Assembly: GCA_020855015.1 (NCBI GenBank)
Contig: JAHKLP010000118.1
Coordinates: 1-11,495 of the forward strand
Length of the DNA stretch: 11,495 bases
Origin: Methanobacterium sp.
GTDB taxonomy: Archaea; Methanobacteriota; Methanobacteria; Methanobacteriales; Methanobacteriaceae
Direction: 5' to 3'
The notes beneath the pieces are model-generated. The model did no database searches. It was not told the DNA's origin and was given only the letters and a program-made list of their open reading frames with translations. Below, piece by piece: positions 1 through 10,436 of the stretch. Position 1 is the stretch's first letter, and every line of letters begins with the position of its first letter. A program made the translations under genes and the position numbers.

Positions 1-1
1 A

Positions 2-548
<547 letters not shown>

Positions 549-630
549 TGAAGGGGAAAGAATTGATTAGGGATTATACTCGTTCTCTAACCCCCTTACT
601 CTAACCCTAGTCTGTTCTGTCTCCCCCATG

Positions 631-705
<75 letters not shown>

Positions 706-725
706 CTATGTGAAGTGGGATTTTT

Positions 726-914
726 ATGAATCTAAACAAAGAGTCAATGGCAAATTTTATCAAACAGTGCCAAAGAGTGTTAAAAGTCTCTAGGAAGCCA
801 GATAGAGAAGAATTTATAAATGTGGCCAAGGTAACCGGTATTGGAATAATCCTTATTGGAGTCATCGGTTTTATAATTATAATAATCAGCCAACTAATTC
901 AAGGTACTGGATAA
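726..914 (+). CDS. secE: Preprotein translocase subunit SecE (Sec61 gamma)
   Basis: A 62-residue single-span protein, the usual size of archaeal SecE/Sec61-gamma, which clamps the SecY channel in the cytoplasmic membrane. The N-terminal amphipathic helix is followed by the family motif region RKPDREEFINVAKVTGIGI (about residues 24-42). One hydrophobic transmembrane helix (about 36-58, rich in Ile and Gly) ends at the C-terminus. The ATG at 726 sits behind GAAGTGGGA, a moderate ribosome binding site. The gene ends 24 bp before nusG, and this SecE-NusG linkage is widely conserved. The minus-strand frame across the same bases has no family features and was dismissed. Confidence 0.93.
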   Translation: MNLNKESMANFIKQCQRVLKVSRKPDREEFINVAKVTGIGIILIGVIGFIIIIISQLIQGTG

Positions 915-938
915 TTATTATTTCAGGTTAGTGATAAT

Positions 939-1870
<932 letters not shown>

Positions 1871-1879
1871 TTTGAATGC

Positions 1880-1930
1880 ATCTATAAAATTAATTCTTGT
1901 GACAAATTATATCACAAAATTATATCTTAA
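1880..1930 (+). promoter_or_regulatory. AT-rich internal promoter region of the rpl1 unit, with tandem TATA repeats
   Basis: Three TATA-like boxes are visible: TCTATAAAAT (1881-1890), AATTATAT within 1906-1912, and the same motif within 1918-1925. The last two lie in an abutting imperfect tandem repeat, ACAAATTATATC (1902-1913) and ACAAAATTATATC (1914-1926). TTGTGA (1897-1902) and TCACAA (1912-1917) form an inverted repeat around the first copy. Transcription from the last box would give a leader of about 60 nt before the L1 start. Calls rest on motifs alone. Confidence 0.4.
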
Positions 1931-1971
1931 ATAAAACACGACAAAATACAAAAAAATCCAACCATTAGATT

Positions 1972-2001
1972 GAACTTTTCAAAACCAGAAGAGTTCGGAG
2001 G
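1972..2001 (+). promoter_or_regulatory. Hairpin abutting the L1 ribosome binding site; candidate translational control element
   Basis: GAACTTTTC (1972-1980) pairs with GAAGAGTTC (1988-1996), giving nine pairs including one G-U around a 7-nt loop. The Shine-Dalgarno GGAGG (1997-2001) follows without a gap, and two further T-G pairs could draw its first bases into the stem. L1 is a known translational autoregulator in archaea (studied in Methanococcus), where it binds its own mRNA. This leader stem is therefore a plausible target, but I did not identify a definite copy of the L1 recognition loop. Confidence 0.45.
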
Positions 2002-2008
2002 AATTTAC

Positions 2009-2647
<639 letters not shown>

Positions 2648-3655
2648 ATGCCACATGTAGCCGAATGGAAAAAAGAAGAGGTTAAAGAGCTAAAAGACCT
2701 TATCGAAAGTCATCCCGTAGTGGCAATGGCGGATCTTTCTGACATACCAGCACCCCAGCTTCAGAAAATGCGTCAGAGCCTTCGAGGAAGTGCTAAGCTC
2801 AAGATGTCCAGGAAGACCCTGATGGATCTAGCTTTAAACGATTCGGGGAAAACAAAGGTAGAAGCCCTCTCTAACCATATGGATGGTCAGCCAGCCCTAA
2901 TATTCACTGAAATGAACCCTTTCAAACTCTACAAGATTTTAGAAGGCAGTAAAACTCCAGCCCCAGCTAGGGCAGGTAGTATAGCTTTAGATGATATTGT
3001 GGTGCCTAAAGGTGATACTGGATTCATGCCCGGCCCGATTCTGGGTGAGTTGCAGAAAATTGGTATCCCCGCCAAAATTGAAAAGGGCAAAATAGTTATA
3101 ACCGAAGATAAAACCATAGTAGCAGAGGGAGAGGAGATCTCACGTGACGTGGCCAGTATGCTGACCCGTCTAGATATATATCCAATGGAAGTTGGGATCG
3201 ACCTGAAAGCAGCCTATGAAGATGAAACTATCTACACCTCTGACATCTTAACAATTGACGATGAACAAACACTATCTGATATACAGAAAGCCTACACTCA
3301 GGCAATTAACCTTTCAGTTAATGCAGTAGTTTTCAACAGCGCTTCCACACCTGCTTTAATATCAAAAGCAGCGGGAGAGGCATTGAATCTGGCTTTCAAT
3401 GCAGAAGTTCTTACATCAAAAACAACCGATCTCCTACTGGCAAAAGCCTACTCTCAGATGCTGGCACTTGCTTCAGAAGCAGCAGCCAAAAATGCTGAGG
3501 CAGTTGATGATGAACTTAACAATAAACTGAGTTCAACTGCAAGTGCTCCTGAGACCAGCCCAGCTGAAGAGGAGAAAGAGGAAGAAGAAAAAGAAGAAGA
3601 TGAAGAGGATAAAGAAGAGGATGCAGCCGCAGGTTTAGGTGCTCTCTTCGGATAA
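2648..3655 (+). CDS. rpl10: 50S ribosomal protein L10 / acidic stalk base P0 (uL10)
   Basis: A 335-residue archaeal uL10 (P0-like), the stalk base that binds 23S rRNA beside L11 and carries several L12 dimers. The N-terminal rRNA-binding domain starts HVAEWKKEEVKELKDLI and contains ALIFTEMNPFKLYKIL. An archaea/eukaryote-specific insertion domain (about residues 110-185) contains GFMPGPILGELQKIGIPAKI. Long helices that dock L12 dimers follow (about 215-285). The protein ends in a very acidic hinge and AAAGLGALFG, the same tail as L12, which contacts translation factors. The ATG at 2648 directly follows the L1 stop codon, and GAGGGTGATC (2635-2644) is its ribosome binding site, so coupling with L1 is likely. 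Confidence 0.97.
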   Translation: MPHVAEWKKEEVKELKDLIESHPVVAMADLSDIPAPQLQKMRQSLRGSAKLKMSRKTLMDLALNDSGKTKVEALSNHMDGQPALIFTEMNPFKLYKILEGSKTPAPARAGSIALDDIVVPKGDTGFMPGPILGELQKIGIPAKIEKGKIVITEDKTIVAEGEEISRDVASMLTRLDIYPMEVGIDLKAAYEDETIYTSDILTIDDEQTLSDIQKAYTQAINLSVNAVVFNSASTPALISKAAGEALNLAFNAEVLTSKTTDLLLAKAYSQMLALASEAAAKNAEAVDDELNNKLSSTASAPETSPAEEEKEEEEKEEDEEDKEEDAAAGLGALFG

Positions 3656-3691
3656 TCAGCCATTATGGTCTTAGAAAATAAAATAAATAAA

Positions 3692-3731
3692 AGTTTTGTA
3701 TAAAACTCGAAAAATAAATCCAAATGGATTT
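3692..3731 (+). promoter_or_regulatory. Twin small hairpins and a TATA-like box in the rpl10-rpl12 gap
   Basis: Two perfect 6-bp stems with 4-nt loops lie in tandem. The first is AGTTTT (3692-3697) / AAAACT (3702-3707) with loop GTAT. The second is AAATCC (3716-3721) / GGATTT (3726-3731) with loop AAAT. The first overlaps a TATA-like TGTATAAAA (3697-3705). The 119-bp gap is the only large break downstream of rpl1 in this cluster. Because ribosomes carry several L12 per L10, a separate promoter or an mRNA processing or stability element is plausible. The function is not shown by the sequence. Confidence 0.35.
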
Positions 3732-3774
3732 TAAAGGTTTTAAAGTTAAAACGGATATAATTTGAGGTGATCTC

Positions 3775-4086
3775 ATGGAATATATATACGCAGCAATGTT
3801 ATTGCACACAGCAGGTCAGGAAATTGATGAAAAAAGTGTTAAAAAGGTTTTAAAAGCAGCAGGATCAGATGCTGATGACGCTAGGGTAAAAGCTTTAATC
3901 GCAGCCTTAGAAGACGTGGACATCGAAGAAGCAATGGAAAAAACCGCTGTAGCAGCTGCACCCGCAGCCGCAGCTGGCGCTCCAGCTGCAGAAGAAGAAA
4001 CTGCAGAAGAAGAAACTGCAGAAGAAGAAGACGAAGAAGAGAAAGAAGAAGAAGCAGCTGCCGGTCTCGGCGCACTCTTCGGATAA
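3775..4086 (+). CDS. rpl12: 50S ribosomal protein L12 / P1 (archaeal acidic stalk protein)
   Basis: A 103-residue P1/P2-type stalk protein, unrelated in fold to bacterial L7/L12. The N-terminal dimerisation domain (about residues 1-58) begins MEYIYAAMLLHTAGQEIDE. A flexible Ala/Pro hinge (about 60-73) and a Glu-rich segment (about 74-93) follow. The C-terminal motif AAAGLGALFG, which recruits elongation factors 1 and 2, is shared with L10 upstream. The ribosome binding site GAGGTGATC (3764-3772) is close to ideal, fitting a protein needed in several copies per ribosome. The acidic segment is encoded by a short tandem repeat. Confidence 0.97.
   Translation: MEYIYAAMLLHTAGQEIDEKSVKKVLKAAGSDADDARVKALIAALEDVDIEEAMEKTAVAAAPAAAAGAPAAEEETAEEETAEEEDEEEKEEEAAAGLGALFG
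3986..4030 (+). repeat. Three tandem 15-bp repeats in the acidic hinge of rpl12
   Basis: CTGCAGAAGAAGAAA occurs at 3986-4000 and 4001-4015. At 4016-4030 it recurs with one change in the last base. The repeats encode successive Ala-Glu-Glu-Glu-Thr units in the charged hinge. The unit length is a multiple of three, so copy-number change by replication slippage would alter hinge length without breaking the frame. Confidence 0.8.
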
Positions 4087-4095
4087 TTCTTCCCC

Positions 4096-4140
4096 AGCCA
4101 GAAGTCCTTCCGGACTTTTTGGCTTCTTAATATTTTTTTT
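4096..4140 (+). terminator. Terminator of the ribosomal protein cluster: hairpin plus T tract
   Basis: AAGTCC (4102-4107) and GGACTT (4112-4117) form a perfect stem with a TTCC tetraloop. AGCCA (4096-4100) and TGGCT (4120-4124) extend it to about 12 pairs with a small internal irregularity. An uninterrupted run of eight T (4133-4140) follows 8 nt later. It lies 9 bp after the rpl12 stop codon. Archaeal RNA polymerase stops mainly at T tracts. The added hairpin could help termination or protect the 3' end. Confidence 0.7.
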
Positions 4141-4281
4141 AAAATTAAATTAATACTTTAATAAATATTTATAATTTATTGTTGATTAAACTTATATCAA
4201 ATTAAAAGCAATGAAAAGTATACTAATTAAGTTATACCAATAATAACTAATAATATAAGCTTAGATCAAAGCATCTATACT

Positions 4282-4320
4282 CATATATAGTTAAATTCAG
4301 ATATTAACGCTTATATCCAT
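4282..4320 (+). promoter_or_regulatory. Probable alaS promoter region
   Basis: The 250-bp gap between rpl12 and alaS is strongly AT-rich and holds several TATA-like boxes. The nearest are CATATATAG (4282-4290) and CTTATATCC (4310-4318). The second would start transcription near 4337-4341, at the first in-frame ATG (4340), giving a leaderless or nearly leaderless mRNA. The first would give a leader of roughly 35-40 nt before 4349. The sequence alone does not choose between them. Confidence 0.4.
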
Positions 4321-4348
4321 ATTTCAATAAATATTCTTGATGATTATT

Positions 4349-7078
<2,730 letters not shown>

Positions 7079-7130
7079 ACATCGTTTATTTATTTAAAAA
7101 GTAAATTTTTCTATTATAAGGTGAATTTAA

Positions 7131-8375
7131 TTGAAAAAAACCATTCAGGATATTAATCAAAGGATCCATGAGGGTAAAGCCACCATCCTTACTGCTGAGG
7201 AAGTAACCCGTCTGGTGAAGGATGGTGAAGAACCTCAAGTAGAAGATATCGATGTGGTTACCACTGGAACCTGTGGTGTCATGTCCGGAACTGCAGCAAT
7301 TTTCCATCTGCCGGTTTCAGAACCAGGAACCTTCAAGAAAGCCAAAAATATCCTTTTAAATGGTGTTCCAGGATTCCCCGGACCCTGCCCTAATGAATGG
7401 TTGGGTTCTGTGGATTTGATGATATATGGAACCTCCCACAGCATTCATGACTCTCAATATGGGGGAGGATTCCTCTTTAAAGATCTTATTAAAGGGAAAG
7501 AAATAGAAATCCAGGTAGAAGACTTAGAAGGAAATATTATTAACTCAACTGCCAATCTTCATGATTTTGGAACTGCTCAGATGATTGGAACCAGATTTGC
7601 CTTTAAAAATTATACTGCATTCATAAATCCAAGTTCGGAACCCATTTCATCAATATTCAATGCAGTGGATATGGAGGGTCCCTTTAAGGGATTTTCGTTT
7701 TCCGGTTGCGGTGAACTTAACCCGCTCCAGAATGACCCTCAATTAAATTCAATCCGTATTGGCAGTAAATTACTCATAAACAACTCTGAAGGATTATTCA
7801 TAGGCCCTGGAACTCGTAGCAGCCCTGAAAAGCCGAACATGATGATAACTGCAGATATGAACGAAATGGATCAATTTTATCTGGGTGGTTTCCGCACAGG
7901 AGCCGGATCTGAGGTTTACAATAGTGTGGCCACAGCCATACCTATCCTAAATGATGATATACTAAAGAGGACTTTTATCAAAAATGAGGATATAAACCTC
8001 CCTATCAGTGATATCAGAGGGCGTCACAGTGTTCTGAGCCAGACCACTTATGATGTGTGGAATAATGTGGATGAAAGACCTACTTACGAAAAAGATCTGT
8101 GTCAACGTTGCGAAACCTGTCTGGTTGAGGAAAGATGTCCGACAAAGGCTTTCCAAAAACATGACTTGAACCTGACTAAATGTTTTGGCTGTGGAATGTG
8201 CGCCTATTCCTGTCCATTCAGTTCATTCCAGATGGAAAGAGGAACTGTTTTGATGGGCTGGCAGGGTGAGATGATGGAGTTAGAAGTGAGTTGCCGTCAG
8301 TCTGACATTAAAAGAGCCCGAAAACTTGCAGAGGAACTTAAAAATAGAATTAGAAATGAAAATTTCTTACTTTAA
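7131..8375 (+). CDS. Methanogenesis marker 16 metalloprotein (DUF39/HcyBio domain plus two [4Fe-4S] clusters)
   Basis: A 414-residue protein with a DUF39 (homocysteine biosynthesis type) domain over about residues 1-310. Conserved Cys lie in GTCGVMSGT (Cys48), GFPGPCPNEW (Cys86) and SGCGELNPLQNDP (Cys193). A C-terminal ferredoxin-like domain follows: C324-C327-C330-C336, then C351-C354-C357-C361, enough for two [4Fe-4S] clusters. This architecture is that of the methanogen-specific family called marker 16, whose exact reaction is not established. Its DUF39 paralogue in methanogens takes part in sulfur transfer from aspartate semialdehyde to homocysteine, and there the ferredoxin is a separate protein. 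The start is TTG at 7131 behind AGGTGA (7119-7124). The 52-bp gap after alaS contains T-rich sequence, so co-transcription is uncertain. Confidence 0.88.
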   Translation: MKKTIQDINQRIHEGKATILTAEEVTRLVKDGEEPQVEDIDVVTTGTCGVMSGTAAIFHLPVSEPGTFKKAKNILLNGVPGFPGPCPNEWLGSVDLMIYGTSHSIHDSQYGGGFLFKDLIKGKEIEIQVEDLEGNIINSTANLHDFGTAQMIGTRFAFKNYTAFINPSSEPISSIFNAVDMEGPFKGFSFSGCGELNPLQNDPQLNSIRIGSKLLINNSEGLFIGPGTRSSPEKPNMMITADMNEMDQFYLGGFRTGAGSEVYNSVATAIPILNDDILKRTFIKNEDINLPISDIRGRHSVLSQTTYDVWNNVDERPTYEKDLCQRCETCLVEERCPTKAFQKHDLNLTKCFGCGMCAYSCPFSSFQMERGTVLMGWQGEMMELEVSCRQSDIKRARKLAEELKNRIRNENFLL

Positions 8376-8434
8376 CTGTTCTTATTTAAACATATCCATT
8401 TTTATTGGGCTTTAACATCAGGCTTTGTATTAAT

Positions 8435-8956
8435 TTATTTAATTGAGTCTAATATTTCTTCTGTTAGAGAATCCCTATTTTGCATTGTTAAATTAAAAAT
8501 AAGTGCATCTTTCCTGTTTTTTACCTTCAAAATGAAAGAATTTCTGGAGCGCTGGTGAATGACAGCAATTACTGGTTTCTGACTTTCCATTACTTCCCAG
8601 ACTGTCTGTGAAAAGGAAGTGCTTTTTAGTTCCATTGGCCCAATTTCATCAATGAAAATATAATCTGCAGTTTTAAGAGCATTTTTAAGGGCTTTTATAC
8701 CAATTTCTCGGATATCATCTACATTAACCCCATATTTACCTATCTTTGGCCCGTTATTGTTATAAATACTGGCTAATACTCCGGTTAATCCTGAGCTGAG
8801 GTCTGTGATATAGAAACCTGTTCTGATACCTTTTTCTCTAATTTCTGGGCAAGAAATTCCACCTACAGAATATCCTCTATCCCTAATTCTGTTTTTTATT
8901 TCTTCCAAGATGGTGGTCTTACCCGCTCCCGGCGGACCGGTTATTAAGATGTTCAT
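8435..8956 (-). CDS. THEP1-family nucleoside triphosphatase (P-loop NTPase)
   Basis: A 173-residue P-loop NTPase, the usual length for the family named after Aquifex THEP1, which hydrolyses NTPs slowly in vitro and whose cellular role is unclear. Walker A is GPPGAGKTT (residues 7-15). The Walker B strand is DYIFIDEIGPMEL (98-110), with Asp103 and Glu104 as the likely magnesium and catalytic residues. GGISCPEIREKGIRTGFYI (32-50) is also characteristic. The ATG at 8956 has only a weak GTGACTGA upstream. The gene converges on the marker 16 gene with 59 bp between the stop codons. That gap is AT-rich and I see no strong hairpin in it. The next minus-strand gene ends 93 bp upstream. Confidence 0.92.
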   Translation of the reverse strand: MNILITGPPGAGKTTILEEIKNRIRDRGYSVGGISCPEIREKGIRTGFYITDLSSGLTGVLASIYNNNGPKIGKYGVNVDDIREIGIKALKNALKTADYIFIDEIGPMELKSTSFSQTVWEVMESQKPVIAVIHQRSRNSFILKVKNRKDALIFNLTMQNRDSLTEEILDSIK

Positions 8957-9049
8957 TTTATTCAGTCACACTTTAGATAATTTCTGATAATAGAAATGCC
9001 AATTGAATGAATGTAAAACAAAAATTTTAATGATTTTTAAAAGGAAAGT

Positions 9050-9478
9050 TTATAGTTTAGTGGAAAAGAACATGAAGCCCATTACAAATCCAAAGAGAAG
9101 TGCTACTATTAAAAGAAGCATAATAGTTCCCCATATGGAACTCCCAGTTTCCTCTGATTCATAGTATTCATCGAGGTCATAGCCTCTCTGGTACTTTTTC
9201 TGAGGATTTTTTTCTTGGTTATAGTTCTTTTGATAATTCTTTTTCCGTTTCTGGTTATAATTTTGATTTTGATAGTTATCTTGTTGATATGCGGATTCGG
9301 AATAATCTTCCTCATCTAAATTGTAGGGGGAAGTTCCTATATCCTCTACTTCTCTGTATTCCCCTCGTAGATACTTTTTCTTTAAGGGTTTGTATTGTGA
9401 GTTAAATAGTTCCATTCCACATTTAGGACAATAAGTCTCCCCTTTTTTTATTTTAGAACCACAATTTTCACATTTCAT
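9050..9478 (-). CDS. Zinc-ribbon protein with Asn/Gln/Tyr-rich linker and C-terminal membrane anchor
   Basis: A 142-residue protein in three parts. Residues 1-22 are a zinc ribbon with Cys3, Cys6, Cys17 and Cys20 in two CxxCG-type knuckles. Residues 23-110 are a low-complexity hydrophilic linker, very rich in Tyr, Asn, Gln, Lys and Glu (for example DNYQNQNYNQKRKKNYQKNY), likely disordered. Residues about 114-138 form one hydrophobic helix with only a few residues after it. This looks like a tail anchor with the zinc ribbon in the cytoplasm. Such proteins are frequent in methanogens and have no assigned function, and I do not recognise a specific family. The ATG at 9478 follows the ribosome binding site GAGGTTA (fwd 9482-9488). 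Confidence 0.85.
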   Translation of the reverse strand: MKCENCGSKIKKGETYCPKCGMELFNSQYKPLKKKYLRGEYREVEDIGTSPYNLDEEDYSESAYQQDNYQNQNYNQKRKKNYQKNYNQEKNPQKKYQRGYDLDEYYESEETGSSIWGTIMLLLIVALLFGFVMGFMFFSTKL

Positions 9479-9530
9479 AGCTAACCTCTTCTATTCTCAG
9501 ATGATGAATCTTTTTGTTGTTAATTTTTTA

Positions 9531-9540
9531 CCTATAAATC
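9531..9540 (-). promoter_or_regulatory. Probable TATA box of the zinc-ribbon gene
   Basis: On the minus strand, GATTTATAGG resembles an archaeal TATA box. Transcription would begin around 9505-9512 and give a leader of about 30 nt carrying the GAGGTTA ribosome binding site. It lies in the 86-bp gap downstream of the SOUL gene, so the two genes need not share a transcript. Confidence 0.4.
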
Positions 9541-9564
9541 GTGGATGAAATGTAATTAAGAACA

Positions 9565-10201
9565 TTATATTTCAATCAAAATCTCATTTCTTCTAAAAAC
9601 CCCTGGAACAGCAGGATGATTATATTGTGCCACTAAAAAGTTAGATTTAGGTTTAATATTATTTTTTTTCAACCATTCATTTAACTGTTCAATCTTTTCT
9701 TGGGCCAGTTTATGATTCACCCTCCCCCTGAATTTCAAAACAGCCATTTTTGGGTTATTAATTTCCTTAAATTTAATTCTTTCATCGTTAGGGATAGGTA
9801 GAGTTTCTAAAGTGTATTTGGAAGGCATTGTAAATGAAATTCGATAATTATGTAATCCAATTATTTCTTCAGTCACTGGAACACTCATATCTATTTTTTC
9901 TGCCTCATTAATGGCTTCTTCTATGACTGGTGCGGCCATTGGAATATTTTCTGACTTTTCAACATCTTTTTCAACAATTTCTTCAGTTACTGGAGCGGTC
10001 ATGGAGATTTTTGAACTTTTTTTGTTCCCCCCAAAAATATAATTGGCCAGTATGGAAAATCCAATCTTAATGGCCTGATCATAATCTGCCTCCACATCAA
10101 CCTGGGCTAATATATAACCAGAATAAATCCTGATTTCAATGTCATTATCCTTACTTTCAATTGTATAATCTGGACTTTCGGTTATTTTAACACTCCCCCA
10201 T
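9565..10201 (-). CDS. SOUL-family haem-binding-like protein, apparent frameshift at the 5' end
   Basis: The SOUL/HEBP family binds haem or other porphyrins. In archaea its role is unproven. The intact frame from 10095 (GTG) to 9565 gives 176 residues, including the signatures DYDQAIKIGFSILANYIFGG, FTMPSKYTLETLPIPNDERI and FLVAQYNHPAVPGVFRRNE. The frame stays open upstream to 10206 and encodes the expected first strands (SPDYTIESKDNDIEIRIYSG), but it has no start codon there. An ATG at 10201 would enter that frame if the C run at 10195-10199 (GGGGG on the coding strand) had four bases, giving MGSVKITESPDYT and 211 residues, normal for the family. I therefore infer a one-base insertion or a sequencing error. 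The span given is the reconstructed gene. No signal peptide is evident. Confidence 0.85.
9865..10002 (-). repeat. Threefold repeat of a SMTAPVTEE-like motif inside the SOUL gene
   Basis: Three related coding units, spaced roughly 50-65 bp, give SMTAPVTEE, PMAAPVIEE and SMSVPVTEE-like peptides (the third reads DMSVPVTEE), each followed by a short charged stretch. Their DNA keeps a recognisable TTCTTC..ACTGG.GC...CAT pattern on the + strand near 9865-9888, 9915-9938 and 9978-10002. SOUL proteins typically carry this motif, often twice. Three copies suggest local duplication. Confidence 0.6.
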
Positions 10202-10436
10202 ACCTTTTAGTATTAAAATTTTGATTATTATTTTCTCTAAACATACATAAATCATTTTCCAGTATAAATAAAGAAAATATGTCGTGAAGTTAATTTAGAT
10301 GGATATTTAGGTGGAAAATATAGTAAATACATTCTGGATGGAGTGTATCAACTGATTTATCTTATGTGATTCCAACTACACATCAAATTTAATAAGATTA
10401 ACAGACAAATATAACATAATCAAAGGAGGTTGTATA
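10202..10436. promoter_or_regulatory. Divergent intergenic region between the SOUL and heliorhodopsin genes
   Basis: These 235 bp of AT-rich sequence separate two genes that point away from each other, so promoters for both must lie here if they are expressed separately. For the + strand, TTTAATAA (10388-10395) is a TATA candidate that would start transcription near 10415-10420, just before the ribosome binding site. For the minus strand, TTTATGTATG (read from about 10251 to 10242) would give a leader of roughly 15-20 nt. I found no convincing operator repeat and no further gene. Confidence 0.35.
10425..10430 (+). promoter_or_regulatory. Ribosome binding site that fixes the heliorhodopsin start
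   Basis: GGAGGT within AAAGGAGGT stands 6 nt before the ATG at 10437. It is one of the strongest ribosome binding sites in the window and serves the frame that breaks after 44 codons. The ATG at 10547, where the long open frame begins, has no such site. This supports 10437 as the ancestral start. Confidence 0.8.

Noticed and set aside
1970..2008. TTG at 1970 as the start of L1
   Set aside because: It has no ribosome binding site and adds 12 residues absent from archaeal L1. GTG 2009 has GGAGG at the right distance.
3454..4075. Minus-strand open frames opposite rpl10 and rpl12 rich in Ser or Leu
   Set aside because: They are shadows of the GAA/GAG-rich acidic tails and have no ribosome binding site or family features.
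4141..4336. A small RNA gene or CRISPR array in the rpl12-alaS gap
   Set aside because: The stretch is uniformly AT-rich with short TATA-like repeats. It shows no regularly spaced repeats, no tRNA-like folds and no GC-rich stem, only promoter-like motifs.
7131..8375. Annotation as the homocysteine biosynthesis enzyme itself
   Set aside because: The DUF39 domain is shared, but the fused double [4Fe-4S] domain matches the marker 16 branch. The homocysteine enzyme is usually a DUF39 protein, often with CBS domains, plus a separate ferredoxin.
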